A stretch of DNA of 64,000 nt from positions 1 to 64,000 of the forward strand of contig CAKZQS010000042.1 in NCBI GenBank assembly GCA_937141935.1. The letters are read 5' to 3'. The DNA is from an uncultured Ectothiorhodospiraceae bacterium. Lineage in GTDB: Bacteria > Pseudomonadota > Gammaproteobacteria > Nevskiales > Oceanococcaceae. Positions 19,799 through 28,970 of the stretch are shown in pieces. The first letter of the stretch is position 1; each line of letters begins with the position of its first letter. The position numbers and the translations under genes are program-made. A model generated the notes under the pieces. The model saw only the letters and a program-made list of their open reading frames with translations, made no database searches and was not told the origin of the DNA.

Positions 19799-21583
19799 AT
19801 GCCTTTGCAATTCGCTGCGCCCGGCCTCGTTGCAGGCGCACTGGCCCTCTCCGGGGGCGGAACAGGGCTGCTGAGCGTGCCCGACGCCGGGCTGCTGGCG
19901 CCCGATACCGTCGAGTTTCAGCACAGCAACGGCATCCTGCCGGTGGAGGGCCCCCGGGGGCCCGCGGCCAACCCGATTTTCCGCCGCGCGCAGACCTCCG
20001 ATCGTGCGCTCAACGACCACATCCAGTTCGCCGTACTCCCGCGCACCGAGTTCGGGGTGCGCTTGTCGAGCTGGTATGAAGAGGGCACCGGCGAGCGGCA
20101 GCTCAATGACCTCTCCGGCCATGTCAAATGGCAGGCCTGGAACGGGGCGCGCCTGCGCGTGGCCATCGGCGCCCGCGACTTCGCCGGCGAGGCCGAAGCC
20201 TATGCCCCGGCACAGTTCGCCGTGGCCGATTTGCGTGGCGACTGGTGGCAGCTTGTGGCCGGCTTTGGCCGCAGCGATGTGAACAATACCGCCCTGGACG
20301 GGCCCTTTGGCGGGCTGCGCGTCGCGCCGCGGCGTTGGCTGGACCTGATGGTCGATCACGACGGCGTTGCCACCAACTTTGGCGCGCGCCTGCATGCGCA
20401 GGCCGGGCGCTTTGGCGCGTATGTGCAGGCGCATGGCAGCAGCTACGAAGAGCAGGACTTCGTGTGGGCCGCCGGCCTGCGTTATCGCATCGGCGACGAC
20501 AGCCGCCGGGTACCGCGCGACCTGGAGCCGCGCGCCGCGCAGCCACGTGTCGTGGGCGAGCCCCTGGCGGTCGAGTTCCTCCAGTTTCGCGGCGGTGCCG
20601 ACGCTCTCGCAGAGCGCGTGGGAGCACAGGCGCAGGCGGACAGCCGCTGTGTGCCCTTGCTGGCGCGGGCGCAGCAGGTGCCGCTGCTGCGCGCGCAGTG
20701 CGGCGAGCAGCCGGTGAACCTGCGCTGGCAGACCAGCTGGTCCGCACTGGCCGGTGGTGCCGAAGCCTGGCGACCGCTGCACTTGCGCATCGAGCCCAGC
20801 GCGCGCTACGCCATAGGTACCGAATATGGCCGCGCCGACTACGCCTGGGCGGTGCGCGGCTCGCTGGAGTACCACACGCCGGTGGGGCTGGGCGGTTATG
20901 CCGCCTGGGATATCCCCGCGGGCAATTCGGACGAGTACGGCGAGGGTGGGGTGTTTTTCCGCAGCCGTTACGAGTCCGGCAGCTTCGAGCAGGCCTTGCA
21001 GTTCACCTGGCATGCGCTGCCCGGCACCTTCGTGCAGGCCAGTGCAGGCCGCAGCACGCTGCAGGCGCGCGACCTGGACTTTCGTCGCGCCGAAGTGGCC
21101 AGCATGCTGTTTGGCGGCCGTCTGGCGCTGAGCTACAGCCACACCAGCCTCGATACCGAGCTGCCGCGCGTCACGGATAGCCAGTCGCTGTTCCGCGCCT
21201 TCGCCTGGCTCGCGGCCCCGGGCTACGCACTGGAGTACACCCGGGGCGAGCACCTCTTTGGCGATACCGGGCAGCGCGTGGAGCTGTTCCGCTACATCGG
21301 CCGCACGCGGCTGGGCATCTACCTCAAGGATGGCGAGGAGCAGCGTGCGCTGGGCATGACCGTGTCCGTGCCCTTGACCCCGGCGCGCGCCTGGGGCAAC
21401 CGTTGGCTGCGCGCCAGCGGCACGGCGCATTTTTCGCCGAACCTGGAAACGCAGATCGACACCGGGTCGCGCGGCAACAACCTGCGGCCGAATTTCCTGC
21501 AAAGTTTCACCCCGCAGCGCAGCCTGATCGAGGATGTGCTGGACCAGTGGCGCTACAGCCCTCACTACATCAGCCGACGTTGA
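19799..21583 (+). CDS. YjbH-domain outer-membrane protein
   Basis: This 594-residue protein matches the YjbH family of exopolysaccharide-associated outer-membrane proteins, predicted beta-barrels rich in alternating aromatic strands. Residues 1-20 look like a short signal sequence lacking a positive start (MPLQFAAPGLVAGALALSGG). Typical blocks are LLSVPDAGLLAPDTVEFQ near the N-terminus and repeated strand patterns such as RYIGRTRLGIYLKDG near the C-terminus, ending in RYSPHYISRR. The start is uncertain because the ATG lies 2 nt after a terminator and has no ribosome binding site. Wza follows after 4 nt, supporting a role in polymer export. Confidence 0.8.
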   Translation: MPLQFAAPGLVAGALALSGGGTGLLSVPDAGLLAPDTVEFQHSNGILPVEGPRGPAANPIFRRAQTSDRALNDHIQFAVLPRTEFGVRLSSWYEEGTGERQLNDLSGHVKWQAWNGARLRVAIGARDFAGEAEAYAPAQFAVADLRGDWWQLVAGFGRSDVNNTALDGPFGGLRVAPRRWLDLMVDHDGVATNFGARLHAQAGRFGAYVQAHGSSYEEQDFVWAAGLRYRIGDDSRRVPRDLEPRAAQPRVVGEPLAVEFLQFRGGADALAERVGAQAQADSRCVPLLARAQQVPLLRAQCGEQPVNLRWQTSWSALAGGAEAWRPLHLRIEPSARYAIGTEYGRADYAWAVRGSLEYHTPVGLGGYAAWDIPAGNSDEYGEGGVFFRSRYESGSFEQALQFTWHALPGTFVQASAGRSTLQARDLDFRRAEVASMLFGGRLALSYSHTSLDTELPRVTDSQSLFRAFAWLAAPGYALEYTRGEHLFGDTGQRVELFRYIGRTRLGIYLKDGEEQRALGMTVSVPLTPARAWGNRWLRASGTAHFSPNLETQIDTGSRGNNLRPNFLQSFTPQRSLIEDVLDQWRYSPHYISRR

Positions 21584-21587
21584 ATCC

Positions 21588-22682
21588 ATGAAGCAAGCTG
21601 CCCGAAACCTGGCCCCGGCCCTCAGCGCCCTGTTGCTCAGCGCCTGCGCGTTGGCACCCGGCATGTACGCCGGCGACCTTGAGCGGGGGGCTACGGTCGT
21701 CGCCCGCGACCCCGCCACCGGCCGCGGTGTACCGGTCAACGTGGTGCCGCTGAGCGCGGCGCAGTTGCAGTCGGACGTGGCCGCCACGGGCGAGATGCCG
21801 CCGCGCGCGACGCCCTCGGCCTACAAGCTGGGGCCGGGTGACGTGGTGTCGATCACGGTCTGGGAACACCCCGAGCTGACCATCCCGCAAGGTGAATTTC
21901 GGTCCGCCGACGCCGCGGGCAACCTGATCGACTCCTCCGGGGCCTTGTACTACCCCTATTGCGGGCTGATCCAGGCCGCCGGCCTGACCCGTGCGCAACT
22001 GCGGGCGGATTTGCAGAATTGCCTGACGGCGGTGATCCGCCGGCCGCAGGTGGATGTCCGCATCATCCAGTTCCGCAGCCAGCGCGTGCACGTGGGCGGC
22101 GCCGTGGCGCAGCCCGGGGCCGTGCCGCTGAACGACGTGCCCGTGTATCTGAGCGATGCCATCGCCGGGGCCGGCGGCGTGACCCCGCAGGCGAACCCGC
22201 GCTTCGTGACATTGAGCCGGGATGGGCGCAGCTACACCATGGACATGCAGCAGTACGCCCGCAGCGGCGATGAGGCGCTAAACCCGCTGCTGCGCCCAGG
22301 CGACACCGTGTATGTCAGCTATGAGGACGAGCGCCGCGTGGCGGTGCTGGGTGAGGTGCTGGTGCCGCAGGTGCTGCCGCTGGACGAGGGCCTGCACAAC
22401 CTGGCCGACGCACTGGCCGCCGCGCGCGGCCTGAACCCGGCGTCCGCCGAGCCCCAGCGCATCCTGGTGTTGCGCGCCGAGCAGGCCGAAAACACCGTGT
22501 ACTGGCTGCGCGCAAATAACCCGCTGGAGCTTGCGGCCGCGCAGCAGTTCCGTCTTGCGCCGGGCGACGTCATATACGTCGATCAGACCGGGCTCACGCG
22601 CTGGAACAAGGTCATCAGCCAGATGCTGCCGGGTGCCATCACCAGTATCGGGAACACCGCCGCCATCAGCAGCACGCGCTAG
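21588..22682 (+). CDS. wza: Wza-type outer-membrane polysaccharide export lipoprotein
   Basis: This 364-residue protein is an OPX-family exporter. It has a lipoprotein signal with Cys20 (LLLSACALAPG), the polysaccharide-export domain start YKLGPGDVVSITVWEHPELT, and two SLBB-type domains (RVHVGGAVAQPGAVPL and VAVLGEVLVPQVLPL). Wza forms the octameric channel through the outer membrane. The length fits the family. It lies 4 nt after the YjbH-like gene and 9 nt before the Wzc kinase gene, the usual order. Confidence 0.95.
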   Translation: MKQAARNLAPALSALLLSACALAPGMYAGDLERGATVVARDPATGRGVPVNVVPLSAAQLQSDVAATGEMPPRATPSAYKLGPGDVVSITVWEHPELTIPQGEFRSADAAGNLIDSSGALYYPYCGLIQAAGLTRAQLRADLQNCLTAVIRRPQVDVRIIQFRSQRVHVGGAVAQPGAVPLNDVPVYLSDAIAGAGGVTPQANPRFVTLSRDGRSYTMDMQQYARSGDEALNPLLRPGDTVYVSYEDERRVAVLGEVLVPQVLPLDEGLHNLADALAAARGLNPASAEPQRILVLRAEQAENTVYWLRANNPLELAAAQQFRLAPGDVIYVDQTGLTRWNKVISQMLPGAITSIGNTAAISSTR

Positions 22683-22691
22683 GATCACCGC

Positions 22692-24914
22692 ATGAGCGCA
22701 CCGCAACCGCTCGGCGGGCCGGTCGAGTACGCCCGCGACGATGTCGATCTCGGCGAGCTGCTGGATATCCTGCTGGAGGGCAAGTGGCTGATTCTGGCCG
22801 CCACGCTGCTGACCCTGCTGCTGGGGTTGGTCTACGCCGTGCTGGCCACGCCGATCTACGAGGCCGATGCGTTGGTCCAGCTGGAGGGGGAGTCCAGCAG
22901 CCTGGGCGCCGTGTTCGGCGAAATGGGCGATGTGCTCAGCGAATCCTCCGAGGCGACCGCCGAAATCGAGCTGATCAAGAGCCGGCTGGTGCTGGGGCGC
23001 ACGATCGAGCAGCTCGAGCTCGATACCGTAGCCCGGCCGGTCTACTTCCCGCTGATCGGCCAGGGGGTCGCCCGGCTCGCCGCCCGCGACGTTGGCCCGG
23101 CCAAACTCCTGACGCAGTTCTTCATTGGCCCCTACGCCCAGGGTGAGGAGGACATCACGCTGGGCCGTTTCGAAGTGCCGGACGGGCGCCTGGGCGAAAG
23201 CTTTTACCTGCAGGCCGGCGAAACCGAGGGCAGCTACGCGCTGTGGCTGAACGAAGAGGAATCGGTTGTTGGCCGCGTGGGCGAAACGTTGCGCGTTGAG
23301 GGGCGCGACATCGTCATTCAGGTGCAAAGCCTGCGCTCGCCGCCCGGCCACCGGTTTGAGGTCAAGCGCCGCGACATGCTGAGCGCGATTGCCAGCCTCC
23401 GCGAGAACCTGAGCGTGGCCGAGAAGGGCAAGGACAGCGGCATTATCAGCCTGCGCCTGCAGCACCCGGATCCGGAGCGGGCGCAGCGCATCCTCAATGC
23501 CATTGCCAACAACTACCTGCGGCAGAACGTCGAGCGCAAGGGCGAGGAGGCCGAACAAACGCTGAAGTACCTGCAGCAGCAGCTGCCGGCGCTGCGCGCC
23601 CGGCTGGAGGCCTCCGAGGTGCAGCTCAACGCCTACCGCACCCGCCAGGGCAGTGCCGACCTGCTGCAGGAAACCCAGCTGTTGCTGCGCCAGAGTGCCG
23701 AGCTTGAGGCCCTGCGGCTGACCCTGGCGCAGGAGCGCGAGCAGCTGCTGCAGCGCTTTCAGCCGGGCCACCCCAGCGTGCAGGCGCTGGACGCCCAGTT
23801 GCGCGACCTCGAGCAGAACCGCACCGGGCTGGAGTCCGAGATCCGCGACCTGCCGGAAACCCAGCAGGAGCTGCTGCGGCTGACCCGCGACGTCCAGGTG
23901 AACACCGAGCTGTACACCTCCCTGCTGAACAGCGCGCAGCAGCTCGAGGTAGCGAAGGCGGGCACGGTGGGCACCGTGCGTATCGTCGATTACGCCGGTC
24001 GTCCGCGCGAGCCGGTCAAGCCCAAGCGCAAGCTGATTCTGATGCTGTCGCTGATGCTGGGGGCCTTCCTGGGCCTGGCCGCCGTGTTCGTGCGGCGGGC
24101 GCTGTTCTCCACCATCGATGATCCGCAGAGCTTCGAGGCCCATTTCGGCCTGCCCGTGTTCGCCAATATTCCGATCAGCAAGGTCCAGAAGACCATGTTC
24201 GGCAAGGTCAACCAACTGGCGCCGGGCCTGCATACCCTGCAGCGGCGTACGGCGGACGACCCGGCGCTGGAGGCGCTCAAGAGCCTGCGCACCGCCTTGC
24301 ACTTCGGCATGCACGAGGCCCAGAACAACATCGTGCTGATCACCGGGCCGCGGCCCGGGCTGGGCAAGAGCTTCGTGGCCGCCAACCTGGCCTCAACGAT
24401 CGCGTCGGCGGGCAAGTCGGCCGTGGTTGTGGACGGCGATATGCGGCGCGGCACCGTGCACACCTACGCCGGCATCAAGCGCAAGCCGGGTCTGAGCGAT
24501 GTGCTCAGCGAGCGTGCGACGCTGGACGAGGCCCTGCGCCCCACCGAGCAGGAGGGGCTGATGGTCTTGCCCACCGGCACGCTGCCGCCCAACCCCAGCG
24601 AGTTGCTGTCGACACCCGTGTTCCACGAGCTGCTGCAGGAACTGCGCACCCGCTTTGACGTTGTCTTGATCGACAGTCCACCAAATTTGGCCGTGGCGGA
24701 CGCCAATATCCTCGCGCAGATCGCTGGCACCACCTTGCTGGTACTGCGTGCGGATTTGCACCCGCCTCGCGAGGTGGCCGAGTCCATCAAGCGGCTGAAG
24801 ATGGTGGGCGCGAATGTCCGCGGGGCCATCTTCAACATGGTGCGTTATCAGGCCCGCCGCTACGGCTATGGGCGCTATAACTACCACTACGGCTATGGAA
24901 AGGCGAAAAGTTGA
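22692..24914 (+). CDS. wzc: Wzc-type polysaccharide co-polymerase and tyrosine kinase
   Basis: This 740-residue inner-membrane protein has an N-terminal Wzz domain with a membrane helix (WLILAATLLTLLLGLVYAVL), a long periplasmic coiled-coil region, a second helix (LILMLSLMLGAFLGLAAVFV), and a cytoplasmic BY-kinase domain. The latter shows Walker A GPRPGLGKS (Lys559), Walker A' VVVDGDMRRG and Walker B VLIDSPP. The C-terminus is a tyrosine cluster (ARRYGYGRYNYHYGYGKAKS), the autophosphorylation tail. Phosphorylation cycles of this tail control chain length and export through Wza. Confidence 0.96.
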   Translation: MSAPQPLGGPVEYARDDVDLGELLDILLEGKWLILAATLLTLLLGLVYAVLATPIYEADALVQLEGESSSLGAVFGEMGDVLSESSEATAEIELIKSRLVLGRTIEQLELDTVARPVYFPLIGQGVARLAARDVGPAKLLTQFFIGPYAQGEEDITLGRFEVPDGRLGESFYLQAGETEGSYALWLNEEESVVGRVGETLRVEGRDIVIQVQSLRSPPGHRFEVKRRDMLSAIASLRENLSVAEKGKDSGIISLRLQHPDPERAQRILNAIANNYLRQNVERKGEEAEQTLKYLQQQLPALRARLEASEVQLNAYRTRQGSADLLQETQLLLRQSAELEALRLTLAQEREQLLQRFQPGHPSVQALDAQLRDLEQNRTGLESEIRDLPETQQELLRLTRDVQVNTELYTSLLNSAQQLEVAKAGTVGTVRIVDYAGRPREPVKPKRKLILMLSLMLGAFLGLAAVFVRRALFSTIDDPQSFEAHFGLPVFANIPISKVQKTMFGKVNQLAPGLHTLQRRTADDPALEALKSLRTALHFGMHEAQNNIVLITGPRPGLGKSFVAANLASTIASAGKSAVVVDGDMRRGTVHTYAGIKRKPGLSDVLSERATLDEALRPTEQEGLMVLPTGTLPPNPSELLSTPVFHELLQELRTRFDVVLIDSPPNLAVADANILAQIAGTTLLVLRADLHPPREVAESIKRLKMVGANVRGAIFNMVRYQARRYGYGRYNYHYGYGKAKS

Positions 24915-25008
24915 CGTAAGCTAGGGCCAGACCACGGTTTGGTGGGTCGGGACCGGGACACGTGGACCGGTACAAAATCGAATAAACGCGGCTGGGGGGC
25001 CGGCGCGC

Positions 25009-25767
25009 ATGGATACGATCCGGAGCCTCGATACAGGCGAGGCGGTGAGTCGGACGGATGCGGGAATTCTGGCGCTGGCGCTGGAGTCCCCCGTGATGCA
25101 GCAGGCGGAGGGCCTGCATGCCGACGTTCCTACCTATGACACCGCGCCCTTCTGGCGGCCCTACGATGGACTCAAGCGCGGCTTGGACATCGTGGGTAGC
25201 GCCTTGTTGATCCTGCTGTTTCTGCCGGTTTTTATCGTCATACCGCTGGTCTTGATGACGCAGGGTGGCGCGCCGGTGTACCGGCAGTTGCGCGTGGGCC
25301 GCGGCGGGCGCATGTACACCATGTTCAAGTTCCGCACGATGGTTCGGGATGCCGACAAGGTGCTGGGCGATTATTTGCGCGACCACCCGTCCGCGGCCGA
25401 GGAATGGACCAGCTTCCAGAAGCTGCATGACGACCCGCGAATCACGCGCTTTGGCATGTTCCTGCGCCGCACCAGCCTGGACGAGCTGCCGCAGTTCTTC
25501 AACGTGCTGCTGGGCGACATGAGCCTGGTGGGCCCGCGGCCCTTGTTTATCCCGCAAAAAGCGCATTTCGGGCGGCAACTTCCGGCCATCCTGGCCTGTC
25601 GCCCGGGCATCAGCGGCCTGTGGCAGGTCAGCGGCCGCAGCGATCTGACCTTTGCCGAGCGTGTCCCGCTCGACGTCTATTACGTCAAGCGCCGGAGCCT
25701 GTGGCTGGATCTGCGCATTATCGTTTTGACGCCCCTGGCCATGTTCGTACGCCGCGACGGCGTTTGA
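25009..25767 (+). CDS. Undecaprenyl-phosphate sugar phosphotransferase (WbaP/WcaJ catalytic type)
   Basis: This 252-residue protein is a bacterial sugar transferase. It attaches the first sugar-1-phosphate to undecaprenyl phosphate in the inner membrane. It has only the catalytic half of WbaP: one membrane hairpin (DIVGSALLILLFLPVFIVI), FKFRTM, the RRTSLDELPQFFNVLLGDMS block, LVGPRPL, and PGISGLWQVSGRSDLTFAERV. The acidic 45-residue N-terminal extension is unusual. The gene is separated from wzc by 94 nt, so it may have its own promoter. Confidence 0.93.
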   Translation: MDTIRSLDTGEAVSRTDAGILALALESPVMQQAEGLHADVPTYDTAPFWRPYDGLKRGLDIVGSALLILLFLPVFIVIPLVLMTQGGAPVYRQLRVGRGGRMYTMFKFRTMVRDADKVLGDYLRDHPSAAEEWTSFQKLHDDPRITRFGMFLRRTSLDELPQFFNVLLGDMSLVGPRPLFIPQKAHFGRQLPAILACRPGISGLWQVSGRSDLTFAERVPLDVYYVKRRSLWLDLRIIVLTPLAMFVRRDGV

Positions 25768-25831
25768 GCCGCCGCGTCAAGGTTTATCCGATCGCCTAGT
25801 TGACCTGCGTGGGCGGGTCCGCACCGCCCCT

Positions 25832-26659
25832 ATGAGCCAGCAGCAGCCAGACTTCGTGATCGTGGGGGCCATGAAGGCCGGGACGACCTCGCTCTATGCC
25901 GAGCTGGCACGCCACCCCGGCGTTTTTCTGCCCGCCGACAAGGAGCCGGAGACGCTGGTGAGCTGCGGCGATGACCTTGCCCGTGTTCGCGCCGATTACG
26001 CCTCCCTGTACGCGCCGGCCGCCGCGGGGCAGTTGTGTGGTGAGGCCTCGACGGCCTACACCAAACGCCCGCAACACGAAGACGTGGCCCAGCGTGCCCT
26101 CGCCTTGTGCGAGGGTCGGCTTAAGGTCATTTATCTGCGCCGCGAGCCCATAGGCCGCATGGTGAGCCAGTACTGGCACGAGCAGGGCCGCGGCGAGCAG
26201 CCCAAGGCCCTGGCCGAGGCCCTGCTGACGGACCCCCGCTACGTCGACTACAGCCGCTACGACTGGCAGATTGCCCCCTGGAAGGCGGCCTTCGGTTCGT
26301 CGCAGGTCCTGGAGCTTGAATTCGAGGCGCTGGTGGCCGAACGCGAGGCCACGCTGCGCCGGGTGGCCCGTTTTCTGGATATCGACCCGGAGCCGCTGCT
26401 CGCGGCGCCCGCGGCGCGAGCCAATGTCAGCGCCGGCAAGCCCACGCCGCGCGGTTGGCTGCGCCGTGTCATCGAATCGCGCTGGTACCGGCGCCAGGTC
26501 AAATCGCGCCTGCCTCAGGGTGTGCGCGAGCGGTTGAAGCATTGGTTGAGCCCCAAGGCGCGGGTGCGGCAGATCGAGTTGGACGACGCGACGCGGCAGA
26601 CGCTGTTGCAACGGCTGGCACAGGCGCCGGCGTCCGCCACGGCGGCGCAGTCGCCATGA
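25832..26659 (+). CDS. Sulfotransferase (first of four)
   Basis: This 275-residue cytoplasmic enzyme is a PAPS-dependent sulfotransferase. It has the 5'-phosphosulfate-binding loop VIVGAMKAGTTSLY (Lys15), the 3'-phosphate-binding strand KVIYLRREPIGRMVSQYWHE, and FEALVAEREATLRRVARFLDI. The substrate is probably a sugar in the polymer made by this locus, since the flanking genes are polysaccharide genes. Its stop overlaps the start of the flippase gene by 4 nt. Heparan-sulfotransferase-like family members share this layout. Confidence 0.9.
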   Translation: MSQQQPDFVIVGAMKAGTTSLYAELARHPGVFLPADKEPETLVSCGDDLARVRADYASLYAPAAAGQLCGEASTAYTKRPQHEDVAQRALALCEGRLKVIYLRREPIGRMVSQYWHEQGRGEQPKALAEALLTDPRYVDYSRYDWQIAPWKAAFGSSQVLELEFEALVAEREATLRRVARFLDIDPEPLLAAPAARANVSAGKPTPRGWLRRVIESRWYRRQVKSRLPQGVRERLKHWLSPKARVRQIELDDATRQTLLQRLAQAPASATAAQSP

Positions 26660-27891
26660 GGCGGCGGCTGCTCGGCGCCTTTGGCGCAGGCCTGCTGTCG
26701 CGCTTGCTGCAGTTTGCTGTTGCGGTCCTGCTGGCACGGGCAATCGGCCCCGAGGGCTTTGGCGCCTTTGTCTTTGCAACAGGGGCGGCCTTGGTCGGGG
26801 CCCAGCTGGCAGGCCTGGGCTGGCCGATGCTGTCGCAAAAGCACATCGCCGGTATGCGTGGCACCGGCGAACAGCGCGGCTTGCGCGAGCTGGCCGGGAG
26901 TGCGGAGCTGACCCTCTTGCTCAGCGCCTGCTTGCTGGCCGTGCTGCTGGCCGCGGTCAGCCTGTCCCTGGCCGACACGGCCCTGCGCAGTGGGTTGCTC
27001 GCGACCGCTGGCCTGCTGCCGCTGGTGGCCTGGCGCAAGCTGCGCCGGCAGCAGTTGCTGGGGCTGTCGCGCCCCGCGCTGGGGCTGAGTGTGGACGATG
27101 TGCTGCCGCCCACACTGGTGCTGTTGGCCGTGGCTCTGGGCCTGGCCGGCGGTGCGGGCTCGGCGCTGTTCGCCTATGGGGCAGGCAGCATGCTGGCGGT
27201 GGTGCTGGGCAGCGTCGTGCTCTTGCGCGCGATTGGACGCCCGCGGCTGGCGCCGTGGTCGCGCTGGCGGTCGTGGAGTGGCGAAGCGCTGCCCATGATG
27301 CTTGGCGGCCTCAGCAAGGTCGCGCTGGCCCGTGCCGATGTGCTGTTGCTCGCCCCGCTGGCGTCCCTGGCCGAGGTCGGGCTGTACGGCGTGGCCTACC
27401 GCCTGACCTATCTCTTTACCTTCCCGCAGGTCATTGTGGGCGCGGTGTACGGGCCCCGCATTGCCGCCGCGCACGCGCGCCGGAACTGGCGGCAGCGGCA
27501 GCGCCTGCAGGCCACGGCCTACCGCTTCGCCCTGCTCAGCGTCGTTCCGCTGGCCATCGCCTTGGTGTGGCTGCGCGAGCCTGTGCTCGGGCAGCTCTTT
27601 GGCGAGCCCTATCGGGAGGCAGCCGCCGTGCTGGCTGTTCTGTGCCTGGCGCAGACATTGGGGGCGCTCGCTGTGCCTTTGGGGAACTACCTGTTGATGA
27701 CCGGCGGGGAGGTGCGATATTCGCAGCTGAACACCATTGCCGCGGTGATCAATGTCGGTCTGAACCTCGCGCTGATTCCGCGTTTCGGGGCGCTGGGCGC
27801 CGCGCTGGCCCTGACGGTATGCAACGCGGGCGTATGGTGCGCCGAGTGGCTACTGGTTCGTCATTCACACCGGCGTGCCGAATCCTCATGA
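26656..27891 (+). CDS. Wzx-like polysaccharide flippase
   Basis: This 411-residue protein is a polytopic inner-membrane protein of the MATE/MVF-like polysaccharide transport family, with about 11-12 membrane helices and the family start LLSRLLQFAVAVLLARAIGPEGFG. It probably flips the undecaprenyl-linked repeat unit to the periplasm. A typical late motif is NVGLNLALIPRFGALGAALA. The ATG overlaps the previous stop (ATGA), and the next gene overlaps its own stop by 4 nt, so translation is coupled. Confidence 0.9.
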   Translation: MRRRLLGAFGAGLLSRLLQFAVAVLLARAIGPEGFGAFVFATGAALVGAQLAGLGWPMLSQKHIAGMRGTGEQRGLRELAGSAELTLLLSACLLAVLLAAVSLSLADTALRSGLLATAGLLPLVAWRKLRRQQLLGLSRPALGLSVDDVLPPTLVLLAVALGLAGGAGSALFAYGAGSMLAVVLGSVVLLRAIGRPRLAPWSRWRSWSGEALPMMLGGLSKVALARADVLLLAPLASLAEVGLYGVAYRLTYLFTFPQVIVGAVYGPRIAAAHARRNWRQRQRLQATAYRFALLSVVPLAIALVWLREPVLGQLFGEPYREAAAVLAVLCLAQTLGALAVPLGNYLLMTGGEVRYSQLNTIAAVINVGLNLALIPRFGALGAALALTVCNAGVWCAEWLLVRHSHRRAESS

Positions 27892-28967
27892 GCAGCGTGC
27901 CCCCGCCTCCGAAGTGGTTGTTCGCAGGCCCGCTGCCGCCACCCGTGCACGGGCAGGCGATTGCCACCTCCCGGCTGCAACAGGCCTTGACCCCGCATCT
28001 GCGGCTTGAGGTGCTGGATACCGCCGCCGGCGGTCGCGGCGCCTGGCCGCGTATTGGGGCGCACTGGGCGTTGCTGCGCCGCTGCCTGGAGCGGCGCGGC
28101 GTTCGCCTCTACCTGTCGCTCAACGCAAACGCGGGGATGGTGCTCAGCGTGGTCATCGCGATTGCGGTGTTGCTCCGTGGTGGACGTGTGGTGCTGCACC
28201 ACCACAGCTTTGCGCATATTCGCCGGGCCCGGATGATCCTGCGTCCGCTGGGCCTTGCGGCGGAGCGGGTGTTGCACCTCACGCAGTGCCCCCGGATGGG
28301 CGCGCTGCTCCAGGCCCAATACGGTGGCTGGCGCTGCGCAAGCCTGCACAACGCAGCCTTGGTCGATCCCGCCCTGCGCCAGTTGCCGCTGCGCGGCGCC
28401 GGGCCAAAGCTGGTGCTGGGCCACCTTGCGAACTTGTCCGAGGAGAAGGGCCTAACACGAGCCCTGCAGGCCTTTGTCGCCTTGCGCGACGCCGGCTATG
28501 ACGCGCAGCTTTTGCTCGCAGGACCTGCGGTGGATGAACACGCACAGGGCGTCCTGCGCCAGGCCTGCTCCGCGCACCCGGAGCACGTGCGCTGGATGGG
28601 GCCGCTGAATGTCGAGGGCAAGCGAGAGTTCTTCGCGGCCATCGACGTTTTTTTGTTCCCGAGCCTGTACCGCAACGAGACGCAGGGAATCGTGAACCTT
28701 GAGGCGATGGCTGCCGGCGTGCCGGTCATCGCAATCGATCAGTGCTGCGTGGGTGCCGACATCGGTCAGGATGGTGGCGCGGCGGTCGCGAATGCGGATG
28801 AATTTGATGCCGCGCTTCTGCACTTCGCCGCGGCTTTGCGGCAAGATTCCCAGGAGGCTGCGGCGCGTGCACGCCGGCGCTTCGATGAGCTGTTGGTGCA
28901 GGCCGACGAAGATCTGCAGGCCTTGTTGCGTGTGATGGGCGCGGCCGACTTACACGAGGATTGCTGA
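27888..28967 (+). CDS. Glycosyltransferase family 4 protein
   Basis: This 359-residue enzyme is a GT-B fold glycosyltransferase: N-terminal GPLPPPVHGQAIATSRLQQ and a C-terminal GT1/GT4 domain with NLSEEKGLTRALQAF and the E-x7-E motif ETQGIVNLEAMAAGVPVIA. It adds one sugar of the repeat unit at the cytoplasmic face. The start ATG overlaps the stop of the flippase gene. Donor and acceptor cannot be told from sequence. Confidence 0.9.
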   Translation: MSSVPPPPKWLFAGPLPPPVHGQAIATSRLQQALTPHLRLEVLDTAAGGRGAWPRIGAHWALLRRCLERRGVRLYLSLNANAGMVLSVVIAIAVLLRGGRVVLHHHSFAHIRRARMILRPLGLAAERVLHLTQCPRMGALLQAQYGGWRCASLHNAALVDPALRQLPLRGAGPKLVLGHLANLSEEKGLTRALQAFVALRDAGYDAQLLLAGPAVDEHAQGVLRQACSAHPEHVRWMGPLNVEGKREFFAAIDVFLFPSLYRNETQGIVNLEAMAAGVPVIAIDQCCVGADIGQDGGAAVANADEFDAALLHFAAALRQDSQEAAARARRRFDELLVQADEDLQALLRVMGAADLHEDC

Positions 28968-28970
28968 GCC

